The translations under genes were made by a program, and so were the position numbers. This document shows, piece by piece, positions 1 to 11,068 of a stretch of 64,000 nt of DNA (position 1 is its first letter; each line of letters begins with the position of its first letter). The stretch lies in NCBI GenBank assembly GCA_977006965.1, contig OZ345374.1, positions 1,922,001-1,986,000 of the forward strand, read 5' to 3'. The notes beneath the pieces were generated by a model, which was not told where the DNA came from, searched no databases, and saw nothing but the letters and a program-made list of their open reading frames with translations. The DNA comes from Phymatolithon calcareum. Taxonomy: Eukaryota; Rhodophyta; Florideophyceae; Hapalidiales.

Positions 1-1
1 G

Positions 2-589
2 GAATTGCTTCGCATCTTCGAGACTTATCAGGAAATGTTTATCGGTGACTGTGCCCTAGCCGCTACCGTGCGAGGAAGCTCAATGTCAGACGCCCTGGGC
101 GCGCAAATACGAGGCGGAAACCGAACCGAGGCGTACAAAAAGATTCGAAGAGCTCTGTCGTGCCTACCGGTTCGAGCGCCAATGTGCAACACATCACCGT
201 ACATGGACAGAAAGCTTTATTCGTATGACATGGAGCGTGTGGACAATTCGCGTGATGGAAAACCGGTGACTGTGAAGTTCACAAGTGTGCGAACGGGGGG
301 AGTGCGTCTCCGGCTAAGAGCTGGAAGACCTGCTCTGTCCGAGCACATGCGACTGAATGGGGCTAGTGTGGAAGATGTGGTAATGCAAACTCACTTGGAG
401 ACCCTGGCGGCGGCCTCGTCACACACATCGTTCCTGTTCCACCCAATTTACCCCTTTATTATGTCGACTGTGGCTGGCACAGGATTGACGAAAACGATGA
501 GCTTCCACGTCATTGGGCATGCAGAAGAACAGGTTTCTCCCTGTACAGAACTTCCTGCCAAGAATTCACAAGGCGGCCAGTGGGTCTGA
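2..589 (+). CDS. 3' part of an unidentified ORF, open through the left edge
   Basis: The frame is open from the first bases of the window to a TGA at 587-589, giving about 195 residues. The apparent first codon is TTG and the frame stays open upstream, so this is probably the C-terminal part of a longer gene. The product has no clear membrane segment or signal. It has a region rich in Arg and Ser/Thr around residues 80-115 and several Cys and His, but no motif I recognise. GC content and absence of internal stops resemble the real genes more than the transposon relics. It could be a host gene or the end of a mobile-element ORF. Confidence 0.4.
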   Translation, partial: ELLRIFETYQEMFIGDCALAATVRGSSMSDALGAQIRGGNRTEAYKKIRRALSCLPVRAPMCNTSPYMDRKLYSYDMERVDNSRDGKPVTVKFTSVRTGGVRLRLRAGRPALSEHMRLNGASVEDVVMQTHLETLAAASSHTSFLFHPIYPFIMSTVAGTGLTKTMSFHVIGHAEEQVSPCTELPAKNSQGGQWV

Positions 590-1009
590 AGAAATGTGGG
601 AGCAGCGTTCTACGCGTCGGATGGTTGCTGCCTCTTCACCCAGGTGTCCAATTGAACACGACATGGCGCGGTGCGTACAATCATGGGAGCGGAGGAGCAA
701 TACGAGGTAATATGCAGGTTCATTCAAATCTCTCAGCCGATCTCTCACCAAAAACGGGCACTAAAATAACCGATTTTCAAAAATTAAATGGCTAATTATC
801 CACTTCACACGTGGCACCAACCGGTTTCAATTGAACCTCAACTATGAGTCTTCCCAGGATTTCTATGTGCATGAACTTTAAACTTCTCGTTCAGTTCAGT
901 TCAGTTCAGTTCAGATTTGAACATCCGAACTCCCTCTACTATTTCATTCACTTGCTTGCTGACTTTCCGCCCTCTTCACCATCCCATCCCTCAAACCGCC
1001 ATCTCCACG
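590..1009. other. Intergenic, 5' region of the coiled-coil gene
   Basis: About 420 bases without a convincing gene. The last 60 bases before the ATG at 1010 are pyrimidine-rich (runs of CT and CCC), which suits a 5' leader. A five-copy GTTCA microsatellite lies at 889-913. No TATA box stands out. Confidence 0.5.
889..913 (+). repeat. (GTTCA)5 microsatellite
   Basis: Five perfect head-to-tail copies of GTTCA, about 100 bases upstream of the coiled-coil start codon, probably in the promoter or 5' leader. Length may vary between individuals. Confidence 0.9.
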
Positions 1010-4000
1010 ATGGACCGTCTCCTTCGTCCGCGCAACCGCAAGCGCAACAAGTCGTCGGAGACCTCTCCTCGACGTGCCCGTGGAAAACCGTCGCGGGAAA
1101 ATAGCGGGTCGGTCGCGTCCGGCTCCACGTTGGAGGAAGCTGAGGTCACCGCAAGCCGTTCCTTCGGCTCAGGCATCACACGCACAAGCTCACTCCCGGG
1201 TTTGCCAGAGCGCTCTGGCCGTGTCAATGCCCCTGATGACTCCAAAAGTGCCGAGGTATCCCCGCTAGGCGAGCGAGGGAACATGTCCACAGATGTAAGT
1301 GACAGTTTTAAGCGGGCTTTTCAGGATATGGCGACGGAGAGGGAAACGTTGCGGAAAACCATCGAGGAACACAAGCTGCAAGATCAAGCACTCACCGCGT
1401 TGAAGGCTGACCACGAGAAAGTCAAGGAGTCTCTTGAAGAGGCTCGTGCGCAGCACAAGAAGGAGCTCGATCGCGCTGTTGCGTCTACGAAATTTGTGTC
1501 GACTCTTCAAGCTGACATACAAACATTGAAGAGTACGATTGCAAGCAAGACGAAGGAAATTACCACTCTCAAGAGTGAAATTGCATCAGGGGATAAGAAA
1601 AGCGTTGCGGAACTCATGGCCAGGGAAAAAGCAACTGAAGCTGCCATGCTTCGCAAAGCGCGCGAAATAGGGGTGCTTCAAAAACAGCTTGAGGCAACTA
1701 AAAAACGCCTCGCCGAAGCTGAAAACGATGCTGTCGGATTTCAGAAGACCTCGGATGCAGCGGCCAAGCAATTGCAAACTCTCAGGGACGCATTACGTTC
1801 TGAAGAAATGAAACGCGTTGGTATGGAAGCGACTTTGAAGAAAGCACAGGCGGATATCCTTGAAAAGCGGAAAGAGCTCTCGGATATGACTAGCAAATTC
1901 CATGCCGCTACAGACGATGCCGCCCGTCTCACACGTGAAGTGCGGGCCCTCGAAAAAGCTGCGGATGCCGCAAAAGGGCAAGGAACCGATGCCGCCTCGA
2001 CAATTTCAGATTTGGAACGCAAACTTTCTTTGCGAACGGATGAGCTCAAAGCTGCTGAAGCTGTTGTCAAGCGCGCGGAATCGAATGCGACAGAGGCTCA
2101 GACACAACTGGAATCCACCAAGCGTAGTTTGGAATCTGCGCGTGCTGATGTGCAAACTATGCGGGAAGCCATGGCCAAGAGTGCCAAGGAAAGCACGTCT
2201 CAGTTGTCCGACCAACTTGTGCAGGCTGAGAAAAAGGCAGCCGCGGTGCAGAAAGAGCTGGACCGGTCTCAAAAGTCTTCCGTGACTGAAGTGGCTGCAG
2301 TGCGGGAAACTTTGGAAAAAGAAGTTTCGGATCTTACAGACAAGGCAAACAGTACGCGTGAAGAACTGGCCAACGCGAAGCTTACCTGGGGTCGTGAACG
2401 CAGAGATTTGGGATTGCAACTTGATCAAGCGCAAGACGCTTTGATGGCAAAAGAACGCGAATTCCGTACGCTGGCCATTAAGGTGGAAGATGCGAAGGCA
2501 AACGCAGAAGATACTAAGTGGCATCTTGACCGCGCCAACAAGAAGCTCGGCGACCTCAGGGATGCAGCACTGCAGGCTGAGATGGATTACAAAGAAGAAA
2601 TTTCCGATCTTCGAGAACGCATGTCCGGACTGCAGGCAAATTCGAGAGCAGCCGAAAAACGCGTGTCAACAGCTGAACTTGCTCTTGACGAGGCGAAACT
2701 ATCCTTGGAACGCGTTACAGAGCGCTTGAACCTCGCTGTGGAAAATGTGAAGGAGTGGAAGGCACGAGCTTCTGCAGCCGAGCAGACCTCTGATGCAATG
2801 CGTACAGAACTGGACGCTATGCGGACGACAGCTGAGACCCTGAAAAGCGAGGTAAAAGATTTGGAGGATACGGCCAGGCAGGCGAAGACAGAGGCCGCCG
2901 AAGCGAACGGGAAGTCTGTCGTGTTGAACGAAGAGCTTGATGCGTGCAAGAAGGAATTGGCCGAAGTGAAAAGCTCTTTCGACAATGCATCCGGCGGTTT
3001 GAGAATTTTGGAGACATCCATGGCGCAGAAAGAAGAAGAAATTGCGCTTCTTCGAAGGGAAGTCGCTGAGGTCACCAAGGCTAATGCTGAGCTATCAGTT
3101 AAGTCGGCCAGAGTTGTGGAACTTGAATCCGAGTTGGAGAAGAACGCATCGCAACTTACCGCATTGCGAGAACGCCTTTCCAACACAGAGTCGACAGCAG
3201 CAGGTCTCGAAGCTCATACGAAAGAGAATTCCGACTTAGTGCGCAGTCTTGAGTTGAAACTGGAAAAGAAAGAGGAAGAACATGGGGAAAATCTTATGCT
3301 TTTGCAGAAGGCTCAAGCTGAGGTTGACGAAAAGAAGCAAGAGATGAGCGTTCTGGAAACCAGAATTGCGGAACTGTCGGCATCATTAGGAGAAAAGGAG
3401 ACCCTTCTGCGAACGTCTGAGAAGCAGATGAACGGGGAGGTATCCGAACTGGCGCTCAAACTTAAATCTTCCGAAGATGCGTTACAGAAAATACAATCCG
3501 AGTACATGCAAGCACAAGAAGACTTGAAAAAGCGCAGCGATGAAACGACGGATAAGTCGAATGAGCTTGAGTCCCTTCAAGTCAAGTACGCCGACCAGGA
3601 GAGTAATCTCCTGGAAAAGTCGAGTTCCTTGCAAGAAACCGTGTCCGCTTTGAAAGTATCGGAAATTGAAGTTCGTCGGCTTACTAAATTATTGGCGGAA
3701 CTCGAATCACAAAAAGACACTGTAATCCGTGGTGGTGACGAAACGAAGTCCATTTTAGCACAAGCGGAAAAAGACCTTGCGGCGCAAACTTCGAAAGTCT
3801 CCGCATTGCAAGGAGAGAAGGAGGACTTTGAAAATGAAATAGCGAAACTGAAGGCTTCGCTTTCAGAGAACTCCGAGAAATACGAGTCAACTCTGGAGGA
3901 ACGTGACAATTTGCGGAAGGAATGCGAGGAATGGCTTGCGGAAATAGATCGCTTGAAGGAGGCATGTGACGAAGCGATTGAACAGTCTGTGAACGTTGCG

Positions 4001-5029
4001 AAGGAAATGGCAGACACACAGCAACTAGCCGATGAGGCACAGACGCGCTCAACGCAAGTCGAAGAAGAGCTGGCAAAGGTCTCGACAGAACTTCAAGAAA
4101 TGGAATGGGCTCTCAACGAAGAAACTCTCCGTGCAGACAACGCCGACGCGGCCGCTCATGCGTTGCGAGAGCAGGGTCGGAGCATTTACAGCAAAATCGA
4201 GGAATTCGGCGAGGAAGCTGAGGCTCGCGTATTGGAAGCTGAAACCGAGTTGGAAAATGCTCTACAGGATATCACTTCTCTGCAGGCTCGCGTTGCCGAG
4301 TTGAGCGATGACCTTTCTCAAGCTCAAGAGAAAGAGAAGGAAGTTAAGCGAGAATTGGAAGAGGCACAAAGCCAAAAGGCTACAATACGCATGGACAGTG
4401 AGGCGGCGGAACGGCGGCTAGAGATGGCTCAATCCGAAATCAAATTCCACTCCGACAGAGTGCGCTCACTTGAGGCTCAAAACAGGGATTTGAACGCTGA
4501 GCTGGACAAAGCAAAGGTTGGGTTGCGCGAGGTAGAAGATAAGCTTCTGCGTCAGGAAAGTCGTTCGAATACGGACAAAGATCGAATTCAAGAGATTCAG
4601 AGTCAAGTGGAACGTCTTCGAGGCTTCGAATCGAAGTATAACGGGACTGAAATCGAATTGGTTCGCCTTCGATCGCAAGTGGAACAATTCACTGCGGCAC
4701 AAGCACGGCTCGAATTGGAACGGGACGAAAGCGCTCGTCGGCTGCGGGAAGTTGAGCAGCGGCATACGCAGGAGAAGGTCACGCTGATGGCGGAAAGGGC
4801 GTCTTTCGCGGAGACCGCAAGAAAGGCGCAGACGGATTTGGAAATTCGGAGGGATGAGATCGAACATTATAGATCTGCAATGTCGTCTACTAATTCAGGG
4901 CGGCATAATGGGGAAACAAACCAAGTTAAGAACAACATAGTTGTTGGCGGAGCGACCGCCGTTGTGGGAGGAGTTGGATTGTTCCTGGTCAAGCTTCTTT
5001 CCAAAAATGCGACGCAGGCGAAGGCATGA
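1010..5029 (+). CDS. Giant tail-anchored coiled-coil protein (golgin/tether-like)
   Basis: A single open frame of 1339 residues from ATG 1010 to TGA 5027-5029. The frame is open upstream to a TTG at 917, but the first ATG follows a pyrimidine-rich leader and begins a basic N-terminus (MDRLLRPRNRKRNK), so I place the start there. Residues 1 to about 110 are basic and Ser/Pro-rich, probably disordered. About residues 120-1290 are almost wholly heptad-like, rich in Glu, Lys, Ala and Leu, as in golgins, myosin rods and SMC-like tethers. The last 36 residues hold one hydrophobic Gly/Val-rich stretch (NIVVGGATAVVGGVGLFLV) followed by a short basic tail, the layout of a tail-anchored protein. I infer a cytosolic rod anchored to an endomembrane, such as giantin-type Golgi tethers. 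Coiled coils evolve fast, so orthology cannot be claimed. It is convergent with the transporter at 5718-6905. Confidence 0.85.
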   Translation: MDRLLRPRNRKRNKSSETSPRRARGKPSRENSGSVASGSTLEEAEVTASRSFGSGITRTSSLPGLPERSGRVNAPDDSKSAEVSPLGERGNMSTDVSDSFKRAFQDMATERETLRKTIEEHKLQDQALTALKADHEKVKESLEEARAQHKKELDRAVASTKFVSTLQADIQTLKSTIASKTKEITTLKSEIASGDKKSVAELMAREKATEAAMLRKAREIGVLQKQLEATKKRLAEAENDAVGFQKTSDAAAKQLQTLRDALRSEEMKRVGMEATLKKAQADILEKRKELSDMTSKFHAATDDAARLTREVRALEKAADAAKGQGTDAASTISDLERKLSLRTDELKAAEAVVKRAESNATEAQTQLESTKRSLESARADVQTMREAMAKSAKESTSQLSDQLVQAEKKAAAVQKELDRSQKSSVTEVAAVRETLEKEVSDLTDKANSTREELANAKLTWGRERRDLGLQLDQAQDALMAKEREFRTLAIKVEDAKANAEDTKWHLDRANKKLGDLRDAALQAEMDYKEEISDLRERMSGLQANSRAAEKRVSTAELALDEAKLSLERVTERLNLAVENVKEWKARASAAEQTSDAMRTELDAMRTTAETLKSEVKDLEDTARQAKTEAAEANGKSVVLNEELDACKKELAEVKSSFDNASGGLRILETSMAQKEEEIALLRREVAEVTKANAELSVKSARVVELESELEKNASQLTALRERLSNTESTAAGLEAHTKENSDLVRSLELKLEKKEEEHGENLMLLQKAQAEVDEKKQEMSVLETRIAELSASLGEKETLLRTSEKQMNGEVSELALKLKSSEDALQKIQSEYMQAQEDLKKRSDETTDKSNELESLQVKYADQESNLLEKSSSLQETVSALKVSEIEVRRLTKLLAELESQKDTVIRGGDETKSILAQAEKDLAAQTSKVSALQGEKEDFENEIAKLKASLSENSEKYESTLEERDNLRKECEEWLAEIDRLKEACDEAIEQSVNVAKEMADTQQLADEAQTRSTQVEEELAKVSTELQEMEWALNEETLRADNADAAAHALREQGRSIYSKIEEFGEEAEARVLEAETELENALQDITSLQARVAELSDDLSQAQEKEKEVKRELEEAQSQKATIRMDSEAAERRLEMAQSEIKFHSDRVRSLEAQNRDLNAELDKAKVGLREVEDKLLRQESRSNTDKDRIQEIQSQVERLRGFESKYNGTEIELVRLRSQVEQFTAAQARLELERDESARRLREVEQRHTQEKVTLMAERASFAETARKAQTDLEIRRDEIEHYRSAMSSTNSGRHNGETNQVKNNIVVGGATAVVGGVGLFLVKLLSKNATQAKA

Positions 5030-5717
5030 TTTTGGCGAAGGGTGATTGAAGAAAGCTCTCTTTCTGTTTTGTAGCATTATATCTAAGATCGGATTTTTCC
5101 TGGTGCGAACCTAGCTGTCGGTGATTCATCTTGATCAGTTGTTCCCAGTATGCATAGCTTCTTGTGGCTTAAGAATGGCAAGGATGTTGGCGGGACTTGC
5201 GCAACAAATATATTTGTATTCAATTTTATTTGCGTATCTGTTAGCCAAGAAATATTCTCTCCGGTATATCGATGGACTGGCTCCGGCATATGGACTGAAT
5301 GTACTGAACAACGAATGCAACCTCGAGAGCCACAATGTTTGGCTCAATATCAAAACATGATAAGTTTATGGCCGGGTTTTTTCCGCAATGGCTTCTTCCT
5401 GCCCAAGCTGGTGAAGTTTCTGCATAAGAATCCTGGCTATAATTGACCTATTTATGTTTGGCAAGGTTTACTTTGTCCTCAAAATCCGCGCCCGCAAGTA
5501 TCCTGCGTAATGACTCATGGCGACCGTAGGGCGTTCTCGTAGCTCGTTAAGCTGCAGTTCCGCTCGCCTATGGAGCGATTTCAGACAAAAACTTAAATAT
5601 TGAAAGCCGAGAGGGTGAGATATACAACTTCACAAGTTAGATCGTCACTGGTGCGTACGTCCTGTACATAGATCATGCCAGATGACGCTGGTGTGATACA
5701 AAAAAGCCTGAACGCAA
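5030..5717. other. Intergenic between convergent genes
   Basis: About 690 bases between two converging stop codons. Only small overlapping ORFs without features are present. It presumably carries both 3' UTRs and polyadenylation sites; I see no repeat or RNA gene. Confidence 0.6.
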
Positions 5718-6905
5718 CTAGATCTCGTTTTTCCCACCAAGCTTTGCGGAAAGTGGGGTAGGGGTATGTCGCGTGGCACTGCGTAACAACATGGCCTTCT
5801 CCAAATCGATCTGCACATTAGCGTCTGTGGTATCCGTTTCAGTGGCTGTGGAGGACCCGGAGGAGTGGGTGCGGTCTGCGGATGTGCGAGATTCCCGGGC
5901 CGCCATTGCATCCTCGTATTTGTAGTACGCGAAGAGCAAACTTCCGGAGAGAGCGACGGCCAGTCCGAAAAAGTTTAGCAACGTGAGCTTGTAACCGAAG
6001 GCGAAAATTCCGAGTACGGTTTGTAAAACGTTTTTCATCTGACCTGTGATGGCGGTGGTGAGAGGAGAGGTGAGTTGAGTGCAAAGGTTGGTGAAGAAAT
6101 TGATGAGAAAGGCTGACCCTGCTGACAGTGAAAGAGCAAAAACAAAACTTGGAGATCTGAGATCAGGGCGGGCGGCGATCGCGTCGAGCGCCATACGGAG
6201 CTCGCCGGTGACGATCGCAAGCACAAACACGATAGGGAGCGAGATGGATGAGACGTAGTAGAACATGGCCAGTGCGTCAAGTCGGACGATGGCGGTCGCC
6301 TTCTTGATTGAGACAAGATTGGCGCCGGTGATGAAGTTGTTGAGAAAGACGAGACAATATCCCACCAGATTAAAGGTGAGGTCGCCGAGACCTGCCAAAA
6401 ATGAGCCGAGAACCATGACGAAAACCGTAAAGAGAATACGACGCCGGGCGGTCTTCCCGAGGACATACCACTCGAGGAACATGACATTAAGCACGGAGAG
6501 ACGGCGAAAGGCTGAGAACATAGGAATGTTAACAAGACGCAGCGCAAGAAGTCCGATGGTGACATTTGCAATGAAGAAAATGGCCGGGAAGAGTAGCACG
6601 GAGAGCTCCGCCCATGAACGCTTCGGGATATTAACGACGCGCAGCACTCGAAGCACAGTAAGCCCGGAGACACTGACGAGGAGCTGACAGAGCATGAGGG
6701 TGATAGTGTAGCGAAAGTCGAAGTGGGAGAGACATGCCTTGTTAACGAACACGCCTCCGAGCGACGACAAACCGTATGAGAACACGACGAGGAGGACGAA
6801 TGCCGTGGATTTTCCCGCTTGTCCCTGCAGGTCGGAACCCATTGTAGATAGCGCGATAGGGAGGGCACTGTCGGAGCGCTGGCGGGAGCGGGCAGCCGTG
6901 ACCAT
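5718..6905 (-). CDS. Nucleotide-sugar transporter, DMT superfamily (SLC35D/GONST-like)
   Basis: Open frame of 395 residues, ATG at 6905-6903, TAG at 5720-5718. A second Met at residue 22 (MGSDLQG) could be the true start. The protein has about ten hydrophobic segments between residues 33 and 328, the fold of drug/metabolite transporters. Family signs are FVNKACL near residue 53, FSAFRRLSVL near 130, and TSPLTTAITGQMKNVLQT near 279-296; the last corresponds to the transmembrane-9 motif of SLC35D and Vrg4-type antiporters. The C-terminal 65 residues are cytosolic and Ser/Thr-rich. By family it should exchange a nucleotide sugar (UDP-GlcNAc, UDP-Glc or GDP-mannose are the known choices) for the nucleoside monophosphate across the Golgi or ER membrane. 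The sugar cannot be read from the sequence. A plastid phosphate translocator is a less likely alternative. Confidence 0.85.
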   Translation of the reverse strand: MVTAARSRQRSDSALPIALSTMGSDLQGQAGKSTAFVLLVVFSYGLSSLGGVFVNKACLSHFDFRYTITLMLCQLLVSVSGLTVLRVLRVVNIPKRSWAELSVLLFPAIFFIANVTIGLLALRLVNIPMFSAFRRLSVLNVMFLEWYVLGKTARRRILFTVFVMVLGSFLAGLGDLTFNLVGYCLVFLNNFITGANLVSIKKATAIVRLDALAMFYYVSSISLPIVFVLAIVTGELRMALDAIAARPDLRSPSFVFALSLSAGSAFLINFFTNLCTQLTSPLTTAITGQMKNVLQTVLGIFAFGYKLTLLNFFGLAVALSGSLLFAYYKYEDAMAARESRTSADRTHSSGSSTATETDTTDANVQIDLEKAMLLRSATRHTPTPLSAKLGGKNEI

Positions 6906-8874
6906 ACGCTAAGTTGCCGCGCTGGGCGCCCGGCAGAACGGGTCAGCTCGGCGGCTAATAGCAGGCTGGCGTGGGCGACAGAGTGCTCAATTTCGAATTG
7001 TGGAATGGTGCATGGTCGACAGAAGGATGGCGTTGCGGATGGCTGGCACGGTCAGAGACTTGTGATGTTCGGTGCGGTGTCGGAATCTGAATGTCGCATC
7101 ATCACAACTTCAAATGGTGGCCTGGGCCAAAAGGCAATCACTACGCAGCAATGCTCTGATTGGCCATTGCCAGCCCGCTTCATTGGCCGTTTCAGACTGT
7201 TGACATTGTCGATTCCTTTACCCTGTTCTCTGAATCAAAATATATTCGTAAAAGTAGGTTTTTCTTCATCATCAAAAATATTTGCCAAGGGTAAATTACA
7301 GTAGTACAGGAATTACAGAAGTGAATGTCCCACATACCGGATAACCAACCATTCCCATCCTCCCACGTCAGCTTTACCAAGGATATCATTGCTGCACTGA
7401 AGGTCTTATGCGGCCAGGACGACACTGGCGCTATGATAGCGGAGAGCAAGGGAATAGATACACTCTTCTAAACCACGGCTCCTCAAAATATATTCCCTGG
7501 GGAATATCCCAATTCTCCTCAAAGGTGTAAACAAACCTGGTGCAGCTAACATTTAGACAACTTGAGTGCCGTTTCTGTCTCCAACATGGCCACGTCTCAT
7601 GCAGTAACTACAGCTATTGTATCGTAGAGCGGGCTTCGCCAATCATTTGTACTTTTGAAGAGACAATTGACAATGCAGACCCGAGCCTCTTGTGAGATGA
7701 ACAACAATTTTCAGTAGGATCTTCGATCTCGTGAAAACCACCGATGCGTCCATGGAAAGTTAGAAAACTCCTGAAGTGTGGCAATTTACACCCTCTCCAA
7801 TAATGAAGTAATAGCAAATTGCAGAGCTGCATCTATGAATTACATCCCCGGTCCCCATCTCGCAGAAAAAGTCATGGCCTTCAGGCCAACGTTCTAGGCT
7901 CATTTCCTTGAGCTTGAACTTCTTGCAGTGAAAGGGGAGGCATGGAGGGGGGAAAACACACATCCGGTTCACACCATTTATCCTACCAGTAACATAAATT
8001 TTCATGATGATCGAATGAAGTACAACAGTTCTCCTGTATAGTGCATTTATTCAGTGTACGCACAAGGCACGCAGCACGGATAGCGGCATGAGTCGACTGG
8101 TGTTGTTCTGTGCAGGGCACTCATTCGAGAGACAAATTTGAGGCTACAGGACCCTTATTAAATTGTTCGTGAAGATCTGCTCGATGCGGCACATGAAACA
8201 GGACCACGAAAGTATTGTGCTTGGGGCCGGAGTGAAATACTTCTCTAGAGTTGAGAATTACCCCTTGATCACCTCAATTCCGCCCCTCCGAGCCCTGGCT
8301 ATTCAAATTCTGTTCCCGAAATGCTTGTGCATACCAAAAACTCATTCTTGGGTAGCACGGTTACATCGGGATCTCTATTCATGTTGGACATTGCGAATAT
8401 AAAACTACAAGTATCGATAACATTGTATCAGTACTCTAGTACCTCTAATTCGATTGATCGTGCGTCCACACGTTCTAAATCTAATACTTAAATAAGCTTG
8501 TTCAAGGAACTTTCTACTTCTCGCAAAGAAAACGTTGTCAAAGCACCACAGATTACCTGAGATAATTCAACAAGGTTTTCTCTCAATGTCGGACACATCC
8601 CACAATGTGGTGTCGCAAACACGTAATCAAGGAGCATGTATGGTCGAGAAGACATGAGGAGGTGATCTGGAAGTTGGAGCGATCTCTCTGATCTACATGG
8701 CATAATCTTGGGCCAAGTTTATCGTTATTATTGTGACTTGTTGTAGTCGATTCTCACCGGTAGAGAAACGCGCAATGGACAGATTGGTAATTCGCAATGA
8801 CCGGCACCCAACATGTAAGATCATTGAGCACATCTCCCAGAGAATCGGCGCCTCAGAAATAGTGTGAAGTAGTT
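6906..8874. other. Gene-poor region, nothing recognised
   Basis: About 2 kb with only short ORFs on both strands. The first 150 bases upstream of the transporter ATG are GC-rich and should include its promoter. I recognise no transposon ends, RNA genes or conserved coding motif in the rest, which is AT-richer and looks like old decayed sequence. Confidence 0.5.
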
Positions 8875-8927
8875 GAGGAAATTCGCTAAATGATCACCAA
8901 AAGTGGTAAAAGTACGCTAAATAACCA
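8875..8927 (+). repeat. Left terminal inverted repeat of MULE family 1
   Basis: A 53-base segment whose reverse complement recurs at 11069-11121 with only a couple of mismatches. It contains GCTAAATGATCACC and GCTAAATAACCA, two copies of one submotif separated by GTGGTAAAAGTAC. Confidence 0.85.
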
Positions 8928-9349
8928 TCCAAGCCAAAACTACTACTCATCCGTTACGCGGAGCGCTGACAGTTGCGTTTTTTGGAGGGAAAAAAGGGAA
9001 GTTGCTTTCTTACTTCCCCTCTATCCACGTTTTGTGCACATCCTCTATTTCCTCTGACAAGCTCAACTCACAACTCTCCCGCACTACTCACTCTGAAACC
9101 ATGGACAAGAAGGAGCCCGTGCTACGGGTGGGCGACTACGGTTATCAAGCTTAACGTCGTGATATCCCACAACACGTCAATGGGCAAGGCACACCTCGTG
9201 GCGAAGCGCAAAAGGGGAAATGTAATGATTTATTTTCAAAAGCTCCCAAGGCCTCTCTTCAAGAGTAACAGTACCGTTTTTGCACGATTTTTAAGCTAAC
9301 GTAGTTTGACTATTCAGTATATCCTTAATTCGTATTTCTCTCCCAACAA

Positions 9350-10422
9350 GTTTTTTATTCAAGTTTATTTAAAAGCCCCACAGACTTCCGAAGATATGGG
9401 CGAGGCTTCCTCTGATGCTGCCTACCTTTGTGCAGCTCACGAAACGCCCACTAGAATCGCGGACGGGAAAACTCAGGATTCAAAGTAATCCTATCCACAG
9501 GATTGCTGGTGCTTGGACTCGACCGTTTTCTGCCCTGCCTTATACGAATCAATACAGGCCTTCTTCGTTCTCCATGCCTTCTATGAGTGTCTTGCTAAAC
9601 AGTAAGAGCTGAACTAGCGCCTTTTCTGCTTCTAGTCGTTTTTCTCCTTCTAGGTCGTACCCTGCTAGCGTGCTTCTCCCAACAAGTGTTCTAGTGAGTC
9701 GCTTACATTCATATTCAATTTCAGGACTAATCTTGAATGAAGATAGAGTGCGTTGGAGGGCGACGAGCTCAATCACGGCCGTGACACCAAAGTATGCACC
9801 TAGTACTGATTTTATCGAATGAGGTGCTCTGTTGAATATCAGCCGCAGGCATCGCAACCGTGTCGACCTTTCTCTTACGCGGAGAACCACCGGTAGATTG
9901 TTCCAATCAGTTGGTATCTCGAGCGATCTGCCCTCTTCTTTTCGTCGCCCTTTCTTTGAGACTGAGCCCTCCTCCGCTTTAGCGCGAGCTTGCTGCAGAT
10001 CTTCATGTTTCTTGAGGCACTCTATGCCCATGGTTGCCTCCTTAATGTCTTCATCTCTCCCAGAATACTCATCTGCCTCATCGAGGCGCTTCTTTTGTCT
10101 CACTAGACTCGCAGAAACCCTTTCTGCTTGGTGTCTTTTCCTCATGTCTGGTGGTTCAAGTCGGCACAGAACTCGCATTCTACCATGGCGGTGCTAGATT
10201 ATCTTATCTAGCCTAGATATATGTCCCAAAAACACACTTGAAGAATAACCCTTCTGCAAATTCGATTGCTGATTGTAATCGCTTTGTCAGTGGCGTCACG
10301 TGGAGTGCATACTCCCACTTTGACAAAATAAGCGACTTGAAAATTCTAATGCATGTCACAGGCTGAAAGCCTCGAACATTGACTCCAATATCCCGCAATT
10401 TTGTGTATGCACCCCACTGCAT
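9350..10422 (-). pseudogene. LINE family A 3' portion (RT thumb to C-terminus and 3' UTR)
   Basis: Reads on the minus strand from 10422 down. The segment at 10422-10213 gives an RT-thumb-like stretch with RIFKSLILSKWEYALHVTPL. A frame break follows, then 10178-9549 encodes 209 residues ending MENEEGLY. The 3' UTR runs to about 9350. C-terminus and 3' UTR closely match the plus-strand copy at 61981-62445 and part of the copy at 48735-49112. The fragment is 5'-truncated, lacks the RT catalytic core and is inactive. It sits inside the MULE at 8875-11121 and splits that element's transposase, so it inserted later. Confidence 0.8.
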
Positions 10423-10949
10423 TTCGTACTCTTGATAACGCCATGTCGTCTGTTACGCCTTTGTGGTTCATGCTTATCCCGAGATACGAATCAGCATCTG
10501 ACATTCATCTGTATCCAGAGCACCACTTGCACCTTCCGCGTGAACGTCAGCGTGCTGCCGAGCGTCGGCGGTGTCAGGATCACTGGCTCGGAGATTTATG
10601 GCTGTTGCGAAAGTGGGCCAAGCAACAGGAGGGCAGCATCACGCGTGTTGCAGTCACTGGTGACCAGCTAGTACATGATGATTTGGTGCCGCGTGGCCTT
10701 GTGGCTAAGCCGAGCCGCAAGCGCAAGAAGCCCTACTTGCCATCCGAAATGAGCGCCCGTCACTGGTCTTCGTGTGGACACAACGACCACTTCTCACAGA
10801 CATGTGGTAGGCCCAACATCCACAACGTTGTCGAGCCCAAGCGAAAGCACATTGACAAAGCGGCGCAGTCCATGATCATCGACCTCACCTCCTTTGATGA
10901 CGGATATGCTGTCAATAGTCGCGACGAGGAGCTAAACCAGAGAGAGTAG
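10423..10949 (+). pseudogene. MULE family 1 transposase, C-terminal remnant (SWIM and zinc knuckle)
   Basis: Immediately right of the nested LINE the sequence resumes with a CRHVVCYAFVV-like segment in one frame, the second half of a SWIM zinc finger. The frame 10401-10949 then ends with a zinc-knuckle region reading HWSSCGHNDHFSQTCG. The first expected Cys of the CCHC knuckle is replaced by Trp. Mutator-like transposases end in SWIM plus CCHC knuckles, so this is the distal end of the gene. The same region recurs in reverse at about 44510-44830. It is broken upstream and cannot be functional. Confidence 0.65.
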
Positions 10950-11068
10950 CGCGCGCAATAAATTTTGCTGTCGCATAGAATGCACTGAGAAACAGATGAG
11001 TAGTAGGTTGGCCAGGGTGCGTATGATTGTATATTTTGTCAGGGGCGAGTAGTAGTTTTGGCTAGGGG

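Noticed and set aside
1741-4867. Several antisense ORFs of 100-200 codons
   Set aside because: Shadows of the repetitive coiled-coil coding sequence.
6035-6868. 277-codon minus ORF and 140-codon plus ORF over the transporter
   Set aside because: Other frames of the transporter gene; Ser-rich composition without motifs.
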